Under the pieces are notes generated by a model. It had not been told where the DNA came from and made no database searches. It was given only the letters and a program-made list of their open reading frames with translations. Both the position numbers and the translations under genes were made by a program. From contig SVLG01000058.1 of NCBI GenBank assembly GCA_015068055.1, positions 1 through 13,515 of the forward strand: a DNA stretch of 13,515 nucleotides, read 5' to 3'. The stretch comes from Oscillospiraceae bacterium (GTDB lineage: Bacteria; Bacillota_A; Clostridia; Oscillospirales; Oscillospiraceae). Below, piece after piece: positions 1 to 5,414 of this stretch; position 1 is the first letter of the stretch, and each line of letters opens with the position of its first letter.

Positions 1-1
1 G

Positions 2-400
2 GCTGAGATCGACGCTGCCGACATGGTCCTCGTCTGCTCCTGCGGCGTTGGCGTGCAGAGCGTTGCCGAGCAGCTGCCCGGCAAGATGGTCTGCGCCGGC
101 TGCGACACTTACCGTCTGCCCGGCTTCCAGGGCGTGACTCCTCTGGAGCACGACTGCGGCCAGTGCGGCGAGTGCTATCTGAACCTCACCGGCGGCATCT
201 GCCCCATCACCGCCTGCTCCAAGAGCCTCCTGAACGGCCAGTGCGGCGGCGCCAAGAACGGCAGATGCGAAGTGGATCCCAACATGGAATGCGGTTGGGA
301 GCGTATCATGCGCCGTCTCGCCAAGATCGGCCGTCTGGACGCTGTCAAGTGCCCGGTTCAGATCCGCAATTACGCAACTGACGACGAAGTCTCTAAATAA
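2..400 (+). CDS. metV: Methylenetetrahydrofolate reductase C-terminal domain protein (MTHFR_C / MetV-like), 5' truncated
   Basis: This is the 3' end of a gene that begins before the window; the frame is open from base 2 and 132 residues are visible. The protein is extremely cysteine-rich. In visible numbering it has C12/C14, C31/C34, a C52-x2-C55-x2-C58 cluster, C67, C72, C81, C89 and C97, which suits a metal or iron-sulfur site. This matches the MTHFR_C family, known as MetV in acetogens such as Moorella, where it is the partner subunit of MetF. There it supports reduction of methylene-THF to methyl-THF in the methyl branch of the Wood-Ljungdahl pathway. metF follows after 25 bp, which fits a two-subunit enzyme made from one mRNA. 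The ATG at base 23 lies inside the domain and is not the start. Family call is fairly certain; the exact complex and electron donor cannot be read from the sequence. Confidence 0.82.
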   Translation, partial: AEIDAADMVLVCSCGVGVQSVAEQLPGKMVCAGCDTYRLPGFQGVTPLEHDCGQCGECYLNLTGGICPITACSKSLLNGQCGGAKNGRCEVDPNMECGWERIMRRLAKIGRLDAVKCPVQIRNYATDDEVSK

Positions 401-425
401 TTATTGAGAAGAGGAGCAACGAACA

Positions 426-1304
426 ATGTATATTACTGACATGTTTGAACGTGGCGAATTTGTAGTTTCTGCAGAAGTCGGCCCCCCCAAGGGCATCCAC
501 ATCGAGCATCTCGTGGAAGAGGCCAAGACCTACCTGCAGAAGGTTACCGCCATCAACGTGACCGATAACCAGTCCTCCGTCATGCGTCTGGGCTCCATGG
601 CCACCTGCAAGATCCTGCAGGATGCCGGCCTCACCGCCATCTTCCAGATGACCTGCCGCGACCGTAACCGTATCGCCCTGCAGTCCGACCTGCTGAGCGC
701 TGCCGCCCTGGGCATCGAGAACATCCTCTGCCTCACCGGCGACCACACCAAGCTGGGCGACCATCCCCAGGCCAAGCCCGTTTTCGACCTTGACTCCGTC
801 TCTCTGCTCCACGCTGTTTCTCAGCTGGAGAAGGGCGTTGACCTGGGCGGCCAAGCCCTCGTGGGCGAGCCCCCCAAGTTTGCCAAGGGTGCCGTCGTCT
901 CCCCCTGCAGCGATTCCATCGACGCTCAGCTGGCCAAGATGGAGCGCAAGGTCATGGCCGGTGCTGACTACTTCCAGACCCAGGCCGTCTACGAGCCCGA
1001 AAAGTTCATCAAGTTCATGGAGAAGGCCAAGGAGTTCGGCAAGCCCGTGCAGCTGGGCATCGTCATCCCCAAGAGCGTCGGCATGGCCAAGTACATGAAC
1101 GCCAACGTCGCCGGTATCCATGTGCCCGACGAGATGATCGCTGAGCTGGCCGCCGACAAGGAAAAGACCAAGGCCGGCATCACCGGCGTCGAAATCGCCG
1201 CCCGCATCATTCGTGAGTGCAAGCCCTACTGCCAGGGTCTGCACATCATGGCTCTCGGCTGGGAAGACAAGGTTCCCTCCCTGCTGGAGAAGGCCGGTCT
1301 CTAA
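426..1304 (+). CDS. metF: 5,10-methylenetetrahydrofolate reductase
   Basis: The 292-residue product is a full-length MetF-type TIM barrel that reduces 5,10-methylene-THF to 5-methyl-THF using FAD. Near the N-terminus SAEVGPPKG (15-23) corresponds to the SFEFFPPK motif of the family, with E17 in the catalytic glutamate position. LTGDHT (103-108) matches the flavin-contacting L-x-GD segment, and DYFQTQAVYE (181-190) is the typical folate-site strand. The ATG at 426 is preceded by GAGGAG at 411-416. The gene sits 25 bp behind the MTHFR_C gene, so the pair probably works as an acetogen-type MetVF reductase feeding the methyl branch or methionine synthesis. Its eight Arg codons are only CGT (5) or CGC (3), a high-expression signature shared with rpsB but not with the neighbouring trmB operon. 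A strong hairpin terminator follows. Confidence 0.93.
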   Translation: MYITDMFERGEFVVSAEVGPPKGIHIEHLVEEAKTYLQKVTAINVTDNQSSVMRLGSMATCKILQDAGLTAIFQMTCRDRNRIALQSDLLSAAALGIENILCLTGDHTKLGDHPQAKPVFDLDSVSLLHAVSQLEKGVDLGGQALVGEPPKFAKGAVVSPCSDSIDAQLAKMERKVMAGADYFQTQAVYEPEKFIKFMEKAKEFGKPVQLGIVIPKSVGMAKYMNANVAGIHVPDEMIAELAADKEKTKAGITGVEIAARIIRECKPYCQGLHIMALGWEDKVPSLLEKAGL

Positions 1305-1315
1305 GATTTTGCCTT

Positions 1316-1350
1316 ATAAAAAACACGTCCCTTTTGGGACGTGTTTTTTT
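1316..1350 (+). terminator. Rho-independent terminator of the metV-metF operon
   Basis: A near-perfect stem pairs A-rich ACACGTCCC ending at 1331 with GGGACGTGT starting at 1336, around a TTTT loop, and runs into seven T residues at 1344-1350. It lies 12 bp after the metF stop. The A tract on the 5' side makes it able to act from the other strand too. Confidence 0.88.
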
Positions 1351-1369
1351 GGCGAGTCTCGCCAGCAAT

Positions 1370-1409
1370 AAAAAGACAAAGGCCATCAAAAGATGGCCTC
1401 TGTCTTTTT
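1370..1409 (-). terminator. Rho-independent terminator downstream of the tRNA-Pro 3'-end copy
   Basis: GGCCATC (1381-1387) pairs with GATGGCC (1392-1398) around an AAAA loop, extended by GAC/GTC and by AAAAA (1370-1374)/TTTTT (1405-1409). Read on the minus strand it follows the CCA end of the duplicated tRNA 3' segment directly, the same arrangement as the terminator behind the intact tRNA-Pro. Confidence 0.75.
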
Positions 1410-1439
1410 GGTCCGAGTGGCGAGACTCGAACTCGCGGC
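1408..1439 (-). repeat. Duplicated 3' end of tRNA-Pro (32-bp direct repeat, copy 1)
   Basis: Bases 1408-1439 are identical to 1590-1621. On the minus strand the copy holds the whole T arm (GCGAG-TTCGAGT-CTCGC), the 3' acceptor strand CACTCGG, the discriminator A and the encoded CCA. It diverges from the intact tRNA just upstream of the T stem, where a normal anticodon arm is absent. It may be a tRNA remnant, a site-specific-integration scar, or the 3' end of a tRNA-like RNA. Confidence 0.85.
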
Positions 1440-1513
1440 TGCCGCGCTTCGCGTCGGCAGCCGACGGCGGATGTCCCCACTCGCTCGCCGCTTGCGCGGC
1501 AACCGCTCGGGGA
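1437..1513. other. GC-rich double-hairpin segment between the two tRNA 3' ends
   Basis: No gene is supported here. One strong hairpin pairs GGCTGCCG (1437-1444) with CGGCAGCC (1455-1462), with an inner CGC/GCG and a TTC loop. A second pairs TCCCC with GGGGA (outer arms near 1474 and 1513) and GCCGC with GCGGC around TTGC. On the minus strand the segment runs straight into the T-arm copy at 1408-1439. All reading frames here are short and low-complexity and have no ribosome binding site. Confidence 0.5.
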
Positions 1514-1557
1514 TGACAATGGATGCCGCGAGTTCCCCTCCCGCCTTTCGATGAATG

Positions 1558-1586
1558 AAAAAAGACCGTCCCAAGGACGGTCTTTT
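1558..1586 (-). terminator. Rho-independent terminator of tRNA-Pro
   Basis: GACCGTCC (1564-1571) pairs with GGACGGTC (1575-1582) around a three-base loop. On the minus strand the stem is followed by six T residues, the complement of A1558-1563. It lies 4 bp after the encoded CCA of the tRNA. Confidence 0.88.
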
Positions 1587-1589
1587 CCA

Positions 1590-1621
1590 TTGGTCCGAGT
1601 GGCGAGACTCGAACTCGCGGC
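1590..1621 (-). repeat. 32-bp direct repeat, copy 2 (inside the intact tRNA-Pro)
   Basis: This is the T arm, acceptor 3' strand and CCA of the intact tRNA-Pro plus one flanking base. It is identical over 32 bp to 1408-1439, an offset of exactly 182 bp. Direct repeats that include a tRNA 3' end are the usual footprint of site-specific integration, but the interval is far too small for an integrase-bearing element. Confidence 0.85.
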
Positions 1622-1666
1622 ATCCAGCTCCCAAAGCTGGCGCGCTACCAACTGCGCTACACCCGG
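1591..1666 (-). tRNA. tRNA-Pro (anticodon UGG)
   Basis: The minus strand folds into a complete 76-nt cloverleaf. The acceptor CCGGGTG pairs with CACTCGG (one G-T), the D stem is GCGC/GCGC, and the anticodon stem is CCAGC/GCTGG with loop TTTGGGA and anticodon TGG. The variable loop is ATGCC, the T stem is GCGAG/CTCGC with loop TTCGAGT, the discriminator is A, and CCA is encoded. UGG can read all or most proline codons. The gene has its own promoter (1681-1709) and terminator (1558-1586), so it is a single-gene transcript divergent from trmB. Confidence 0.96.
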
Positions 1667-1680
1667 ATACATACCTGAGC

Positions 1681-1709
1681 ATTATACCAAAGTCCTTGCC
1701 GTAACGCAA
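1681..1709 (-). promoter_or_regulatory. Sigma-A promoter of tRNA-Pro
   Basis: On the minus strand TTGCGT (1709-1704) is followed by a 17-nt spacer and a perfect TATAAT (1686-1681). Transcription would start near 1674, about 8 nt before the mature tRNA 5' end at 1666. Confidence 0.8.
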
Positions 1710-1720
1710 GGTTTTTCCGA

Positions 1721-1749
1721 TTGATGTTTATGCCCTCTTATGATATGAT
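1721..1749 (+). promoter_or_regulatory. Sigma-A promoter of the trmB operon
   Basis: TTGATG (1721-1726), a 17-nt spacer and TATGAT (1744-1749). A second overlapping TATGAT at 1739-1744 has a poor 12-nt spacer. The start would fall near 1756, almost at the AGGAG of trmB (1757-1763), so the untranslated leader is very short. The promoter diverges from that of tRNA-Pro. Confidence 0.68.
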
Positions 1750-1772
1750 GGCGCGCAGGAGAGTGATTACAC

Positions 1773-2387
1773 ATGAGAATGAGAAGAAAGCCCAACCTCA
1801 TCCCTCGTATGGAGCGCTGCGCCGACGTCCATGTGACCGAGCCTGCCGAACTCCGCACACGCTGGAAAGAGGAATTTCCCACATATAAAGAGCTCCGGCT
1901 GGAGCTGGGCTGCGGCAAGGGCCGCTTTACCGCCGAACAGGCCCGCCGGGACAGCGATGTGCTGCTTCTGGCCATTGAAAAGGACCCCTCTGCACTGGTG
2001 ATGGCCATGGAGCGCATCCGGAACGAGGAGATCCCCAACGTCCGCTTTATGGAACAGGACGCCGCCGACCTCCGGGAGTTTTTCGCCCCCGGCGAGATCC
2101 GCCGCATCTACATAAACTTCCCCGACCCCTGGCGAAAGACCCGCCAGCACAAGCGCCGTCTCACCGCCCCCAGCTTCCTTGAAATCTATAAGGAACTGCT
2201 GCCCGAAGGCGGTCAGGTTTGGTTCAAGACCGACAACGAGCCCCTCTTTGCGTGGAGCATGGAGACCTTTGCCGAGTGCGGCTGGAGGGTGGAACCCATG
2301 CCCGATGGCTCGCCCCTTACCGACTACGAGGCCAAATTTATGGAAATGGGCCTCCCCATCCACCGGGTGGTGGCCACCCGGCCCTGA
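1773..2387 (+). CDS. trmB: tRNA (guanine-N7-)-methyltransferase TrmB
   Basis: The 204-residue product has the full TrmB signature. The SAM-binding loop is ELGCGKG (44-50), and the acidic positions after strand 2 (AIEKD, 67-71) and strand 3 (EQDAADL, 94-100) are present. The family block NFPDPWRKTRQHKRRL (115-130) and the C-terminal TDYEAKF (183-189) follow. TrmB methylates G46 in the variable loop of tRNAs. Length is normal, slightly short at the N-terminus. The ATG at 1773 is set by AGGAGAG at 1757-1763. It is the first gene of a six-gene plus-strand operon and is transcribed divergently from tRNA-Pro. exoA starts 14 bp after the stop. The role in tRNA modification is shared with dusB two genes later. 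Confidence 0.95.
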   Translation: MRMRRKPNLIPRMERCADVHVTEPAELRTRWKEEFPTYKELRLELGCGKGRFTAEQARRDSDVLLLAIEKDPSALVMAMERIRNEEIPNVRFMEQDAADLREFFAPGEIRRIYINFPDPWRKTRQHKRRLTAPSFLEIYKELLPEGGQVWFKTDNEPLFAWSMETFAECGWRVEPMPDGSPLTDYEAKFMEMGLPIHRVVATRP

Positions 2388-2401
2388 AAGGAATGAGAAG
2401 C

Positions 2402-3157
2402 ATGAAATACATTTCATGGAACGTAAACGGTCTGCGCGCCTGCGTGAAAAAGGGTTTTGAGGAGAGCTTTGCCGCTTTGGATGCGGACTTCTTCTGCCTG
2501 CAGGAGACCAAGCTCCAGGCCGGGCAGATCGATCTTGCCCTTCCCGGCTATGAGCAATACTGGGACTATGCCGAGAAGAAGGGCTACTCCGGTACAGCCA
2601 TCTTCACCCGCCATACTCCCCTCTCCGTCCGCGTGGGCATCGACGCAGAACCCCATGGCCACGAGGGCCGCTGTGTGACGCTGGAATATGAGAACTTTTA
2701 TCTGGTCTGCGTCTACGTGCCCAACTCCCAGGACGGGCTCAAGCGTCTCGATTACCGTATGACGTGGGAGGATGACTTCCGCGCCTATGTCTGCGCGCTG
2801 GATGCGAAAAAGCCCGTGATCATCTGCGGTGACATGAACGTGGCCCATCAGGAGATCGACCTCAAGAACCCCGATACCAACCATAAAAACCCCGGCTTCA
2901 CCGATGTGGAGCGCGAAAAGTTCGGCGTTCTGCTCTCTGCCGGCTTTACCGACACCTTCCGTTATCTCTACCCCGATGCCAAAGATGCCTACAGCTGGTG
3001 GAGCTTCCGCACCCGGGCGAGAGAGCGGAACGTGGGTTGGAGAATCGACTATTTCCTCTGCTCCGACCGCATCCGCGACAAGATCACCGCGGCGGGGATC
3101 CACCCGGAGGTTATGGGCTCTGACCACTGCCCGGTGGCTCTGGATATCGCATGGTAA
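2402..3157 (+). CDS. exoA: Exodeoxyribonuclease III (AP endonuclease, ExoA/Xth family)
   Basis: The 251-residue product is an exonuclease-endonuclease-phosphatase fold enzyme that cuts abasic sites and trims 3' ends in base-excision repair. Visible catalytic and metal residues are N8 (SWNVNG), E35 (LQETK), Y105 (CVYVPN), D144/N146 (GDMN), D217 (WRIDYF) and D241-H242 (SDHCP). The block NPDTNHKNPGFTDVERE (157-173) is typical of the ExoA/Xth branch. An upstream ATG at 2219 would add 61 residues that lie inside trmB in another frame and match nothing in the family. The ATG at 2402, directly before KYISWNVNG and 9 nt after AAAGGA (2387-2392), is the correct start. The stop overlaps dusB by 7 bp, implying translational coupling. 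Confidence 0.95.
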   Translation: MKYISWNVNGLRACVKKGFEESFAALDADFFCLQETKLQAGQIDLALPGYEQYWDYAEKKGYSGTAIFTRHTPLSVRVGIDAEPHGHEGRCVTLEYENFYLVCVYVPNSQDGLKRLDYRMTWEDDFRAYVCALDAKKPVIICGDMNVAHQEIDLKNPDTNHKNPGFTDVEREKFGVLLSAGFTDTFRYLYPDAKDAYSWWSFRTRARERNVGWRIDYFLCSDRIRDKITAAGIHPEVMGSDHCPVALDIAW

Positions 3158-4122
3158 CGATCGGAGACGTAATGCTGCAGGGCAGACTCTGTCTCGCCCC
3201 CATGGCCGGGGTCTCGGACGCGGCCTTCCGTATGCTCTGCCGCCGCCACGGCGCGGCCATGTGTGCCACGGAGATGATCTCCTCCCGGGCGCTGATGTAT
3301 CAGGATGCCAAGAGCCGCGCCATGCTCCTGCGGCCCGAGGGGGACTTTCCCCTCTCGGCCCAGCTCTTCGGCAGCGACCCCGTCTGTATGGGCGAGGCCG
3401 CCCAGAAAATGGTGGAGATCTGCAAGCCCGAGATCGTGGACATCAATATGGGCTGCCCGGTGGGCAAGGTGGTGCGCAGCGGCGACGGCTGCTCCCTGAT
3501 GCGCTACCCGGATTTAGCCCGGGATATTATTGAGAATGTGGTCAAGCACGCGGGTCGCCCCGTAACGGTGAAGTTCCGCAAGGGCATCGACTCCGGCAGC
3601 ATCAACGCCGTGCCCTTTGCGCAGATGTGCGAGGAGGCCGGGGCCGCCGCCGTGGCCGTCCATGGCCGCACCCGGGTGCAGATGTACGCCGGTCAGGCCG
3701 ACTGGGACATCATCCGGGACGTGAAAAAGGCCGTCCGCATCCCCGTTTTTGCCAACGGTGATATTTGGGAGGCGGAGGATGCCGTAAAAATCCTGGCCCA
3801 TACCGGGGCGGACGCGGCCCTCATCGGTCGCGGCGCCTTTGGCAACCCCTGGCTCTTTGAGCAGGGGAACGCCGCCTTAAACGGGGAACCCATCCCTGCC
3901 CTTCCGCCCTTGGCTGAGCGTTTCGCCGAGGCACTGGAGCAGGTGGAGATGGCCGCGGAATTCAAGTGTGAGAAGATCGCCGTCATGGAGGCCCGCAAGA
4001 GCTTTTGCTGGTATCTCAAGGGTGTATCCCATGCGGGGAATTATAAGAAGGACATCTGCAGCATGACTACGCTGGAGGATTGCCGCCATATTACGAAACT
4101 CATCCAGCTGAACCTGAGGTAA
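3151..4122 (+). CDS. dusB: tRNA-dihydrouridine synthase (DusB type)
   Basis: The 323-residue product is an FMN-dependent TIM-barrel enzyme that reduces uridines to dihydrouridine in the tRNA D loop. Visible motifs in order are APMAGVSDAAF (16-26), NMGCPVGKV (99-107) with catalytic C102, KFRKG (141-145), VHGRTR (170-175), NGDI (202-205) and GRGAFGNPWLF (226-236). The start at 3151 overlaps the end of exoA by 7 bp and keeps the IGDVMLQGR stretch that aligns with IGDIQLKNR-like N-termini of the family. A second ATG at 3172 has a better ribosome binding site (GGAG at 3163-3166) but would remove this conserved segment. The ECF sigma gene starts 6 bp after the stop, so all belong to one transcript. 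Confidence 0.93.
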   Translation: MVTIGDVMLQGRLCLAPMAGVSDAAFRMLCRRHGAAMCATEMISSRALMYQDAKSRAMLLRPEGDFPLSAQLFGSDPVCMGEAAQKMVEICKPEIVDINMGCPVGKVVRSGDGCSLMRYPDLARDIIENVVKHAGRPVTVKFRKGIDSGSINAVPFAQMCEEAGAAAVAVHGRTRVQMYAGQADWDIIRDVKKAVRIPVFANGDIWEAEDAVKILAHTGADAALIGRGAFGNPWLFEQGNAALNGEPIPALPPLAERFAEALEQVEMAAEFKCEKIAVMEARKSFCWYLKGVSHAGNYKKDICSMTTLEDCRHITKLIQLNLR

Positions 4123-4128
4123 AAAACC

Positions 4129-4743
4129 ATGACCAAAGACGAGGAACTTCGCCTCATAGAGCGGGTCTTGCGGGGGGACACGGACGCCTTTGAGCCGCTG
4201 GTGCTGGAAAACCAGCAGCGGGTCTACACCGTGGCCCTGCGCATCACCGGCAACGAAGCGGACGCCTGGGATGCGGCGCAGGAGGCCTTCCTGCGGGCCT
4301 ATAAGAGTCTGAAGGATTTTCGGGGCGAGAGCCGCTTTTCCACCTGGCTCTATAAGCTGGCGGGCAGCGCTGCCATTGATCTCATCCGCCGCCGCAAGGA
4401 CGCGCAGCTCGTCTCCCTCTACGATGAGGAGGAGAGCATCCCGGACGTTCCCGACGAGCGCTTTGAACCGGAGACGGAACTTACGAAGAAGGAGCTGCGG
4501 GAAAATGTGCAGCGCGCTCTCTCCCTGCTGCCCGCGGATTACCGGCGCATCCTGACCCTTCGGGAGCTGGGCGGACTCAGCTATGAGGAGCTGGCCGAGG
4601 AGCTGGGACTGGAGGCAGGGACGGTCAAGTCCCGGCTTTCCCGGGCCCGGCAGAAACTTTGCGCCCTGCTCAGCCGGGACGGGAACTTTTCCGCCCCCGC
4701 TGCGTCCAAAAAGGAGAAAGGGGGTGTGAAGCGTGGGATGTGA
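4129..4743 (+). CDS. ECF-type RNA polymerase sigma factor (sigma-70 family)
   Basis: The 204-residue product has the two-domain ECF layout. Sigma region 2 covers about residues 20-90, including DAWDAAQEAFLRAYKSL and FRGESRFSTWLYKLA. An acidic linker (98-120) separates it from sigma region 4 at about 125-178, with the helix-turn-helix YEELAEELGLEAGTVKSRLS. There is no region 3 and no extra C-terminal domain; the last 20 residues are polar. It starts 6 bp after dusB, with GAGG at 4116-4119. It overlaps the following anti-sigma gene by 11 bp, so the two should be made in a fixed ratio and the factor held inactive until an envelope signal arrives. It resembles the SigW/RpoE-like group, but the regulon cannot be assigned from sequence. 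Confidence 0.9.
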   Translation: MTKDEELRLIERVLRGDTDAFEPLVLENQQRVYTVALRITGNEADAWDAAQEAFLRAYKSLKDFRGESRFSTWLYKLAGSAAIDLIRRRKDAQLVSLYDEEESIPDVPDERFEPETELTKKELRENVQRALSLLPADYRRILTLRELGGLSYEELAEELGLEAGTVKSRLSRARQKLCALLSRDGNFSAPAASKKEKGGVKRGM

Positions 4744-5392
4744 ATATTATCTGGACCTCATCAGCTGCGAGGCGGACGGGGAACTGACGGAGAGCGAGCG
4801 TGCCGCGCTGCGTGCCCACCTTGCCGAATGTGAAGGCTGCCGCCGCTTTGCTGCGGCCCTCCGCGCCATCGGGGAGGGTATCGCCGAGGAAGCGGAAGTC
4901 CCCGCGGGCTTTGCCGAAAGCGTGATGGAGAAGCTACCGGGCCGGAAAAAGAATGGGATACCCTTCCGGCGCTGGGGCAGCGTTGCCGCCGCCGCGGTGC
5001 TGGTGATTGTTCTGGGCAGCACGGTTTTTGCCCCCCAAGGGAAGGAAGCCGCCATGGCGGCGCCCATGGCTCCCGCCGCCGGAGAAGCTCCCACCGAGGC
5101 CGCGCCGACCGAGGCTCAGATGGAAAGCAACGAAATGATGATGTTTGCCGCCCCCCGGGCCGCTGCCGACGAGACCGTGGCCGAGGAGGCCAAGGTCGAG
5201 TGCGCCGAGGCGGAAGCCACAGAGGAGGCTGCCTTTGATCCGGTCGCGGAAGCGGCCCTCGCCTACGCGGCGGAAAAGCTGCCGGGATATTGGGAGATTC
5301 TCAGCAGCGGGGAAAACAGCATTACCCTCCGCCATGAAAGCGGCGAGGAGCTGACGCTCACCGTGGACGAAAACGGAGAGGTCAGCGAATAA
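4733..5392 (+). CDS. Zinc-finger (ZAS / zf-HC2) anti-sigma factor, single-pass membrane protein
   Basis: The start is GTG at 4733 (GTG-GGA-TGT), overlapping the sigma gene by 11 bp, with a G-rich GGGGGTG (4720-4726) as likely ribosome binding site. The 219-residue protein begins with a cytoplasmic zinc-binding anti-sigma domain. Its H29-x3-C33-x2-C36 motif is the classic sensor and sigma-binding element of RsiW/RsrA-type anti-sigma factors. A hydrophobic segment at about 83-100 is the single membrane pass. Outside follows an Ala/Glu/Met-rich low-complexity stalk (about 103-168) and a small C-terminal region (about 170-219) of no family I recognise. Release could be by regulated proteolysis, as for RsiW, but no cleavage site can be shown here. 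Its adjacency to the ECF factor makes the partner assignment very likely. Confidence 0.87.
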   Translation: MGCEYYLDLISCEADGELTESERAALRAHLAECEGCRRFAAALRAIGEGIAEEAEVPAGFAESVMEKLPGRKKNGIPFRRWGSVAAAAVLVIVLGSTVFAPQGKEAAMAAPMAPAAGEAPTEAAPTEAQMESNEMMMFAAPRAAADETVAEEAKVECAEAEATEEAAFDPVAEAALAYAAEKLPGYWEILSSGENSITLRHESGEELTLTVDENGEVSE

Positions 5393-5414
5393 AGAGAAAA
5401 GAGGAGACCGGCCC

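Noticed and set aside
393..1244. 283-residue minus-strand frame opposite metF
   Set aside because: Gly/Leu/Asp/Val-rich shadow of metF; the opposite strand encodes clear MetF motifs and has a ribosome binding site.
1409..1510. Selenocysteine or serine tRNA with a long variable arm
   Set aside because: The T arm and acceptor 3' strand are real, but no anticodon stem-loop with a plausible anticodon could be built, and the 3' 32 bp are a copy of tRNA-Pro. Kept only as a tRNA-like candidate.
1694..1711. CCTTGC/GCAAGG inverted repeat between the divergent promoters, considered as an operator
   Set aside because: It overlaps the -35 box of the tRNA promoter but is only 6 bp per arm with a 6-nt loop. 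No regulator can be assigned, so it may be chance.
1217..1724. Several overlapping short frames on both strands across the tRNA-Pro region
   Set aside because: They read through terminator hairpins, the tRNA and its duplicate. Their Arg/Ser-rich peptides are translations of structured RNA sequence, a common false annotation at tRNA loci.
2219..3157. Longer exoA starting at ATG 2219
   Set aside because: The extra 61 residues lie inside trmB in another frame, have no ribosome binding site and do not belong to the ExoIII fold. The ATG at 2402 precedes the conserved KYISWNVNG.
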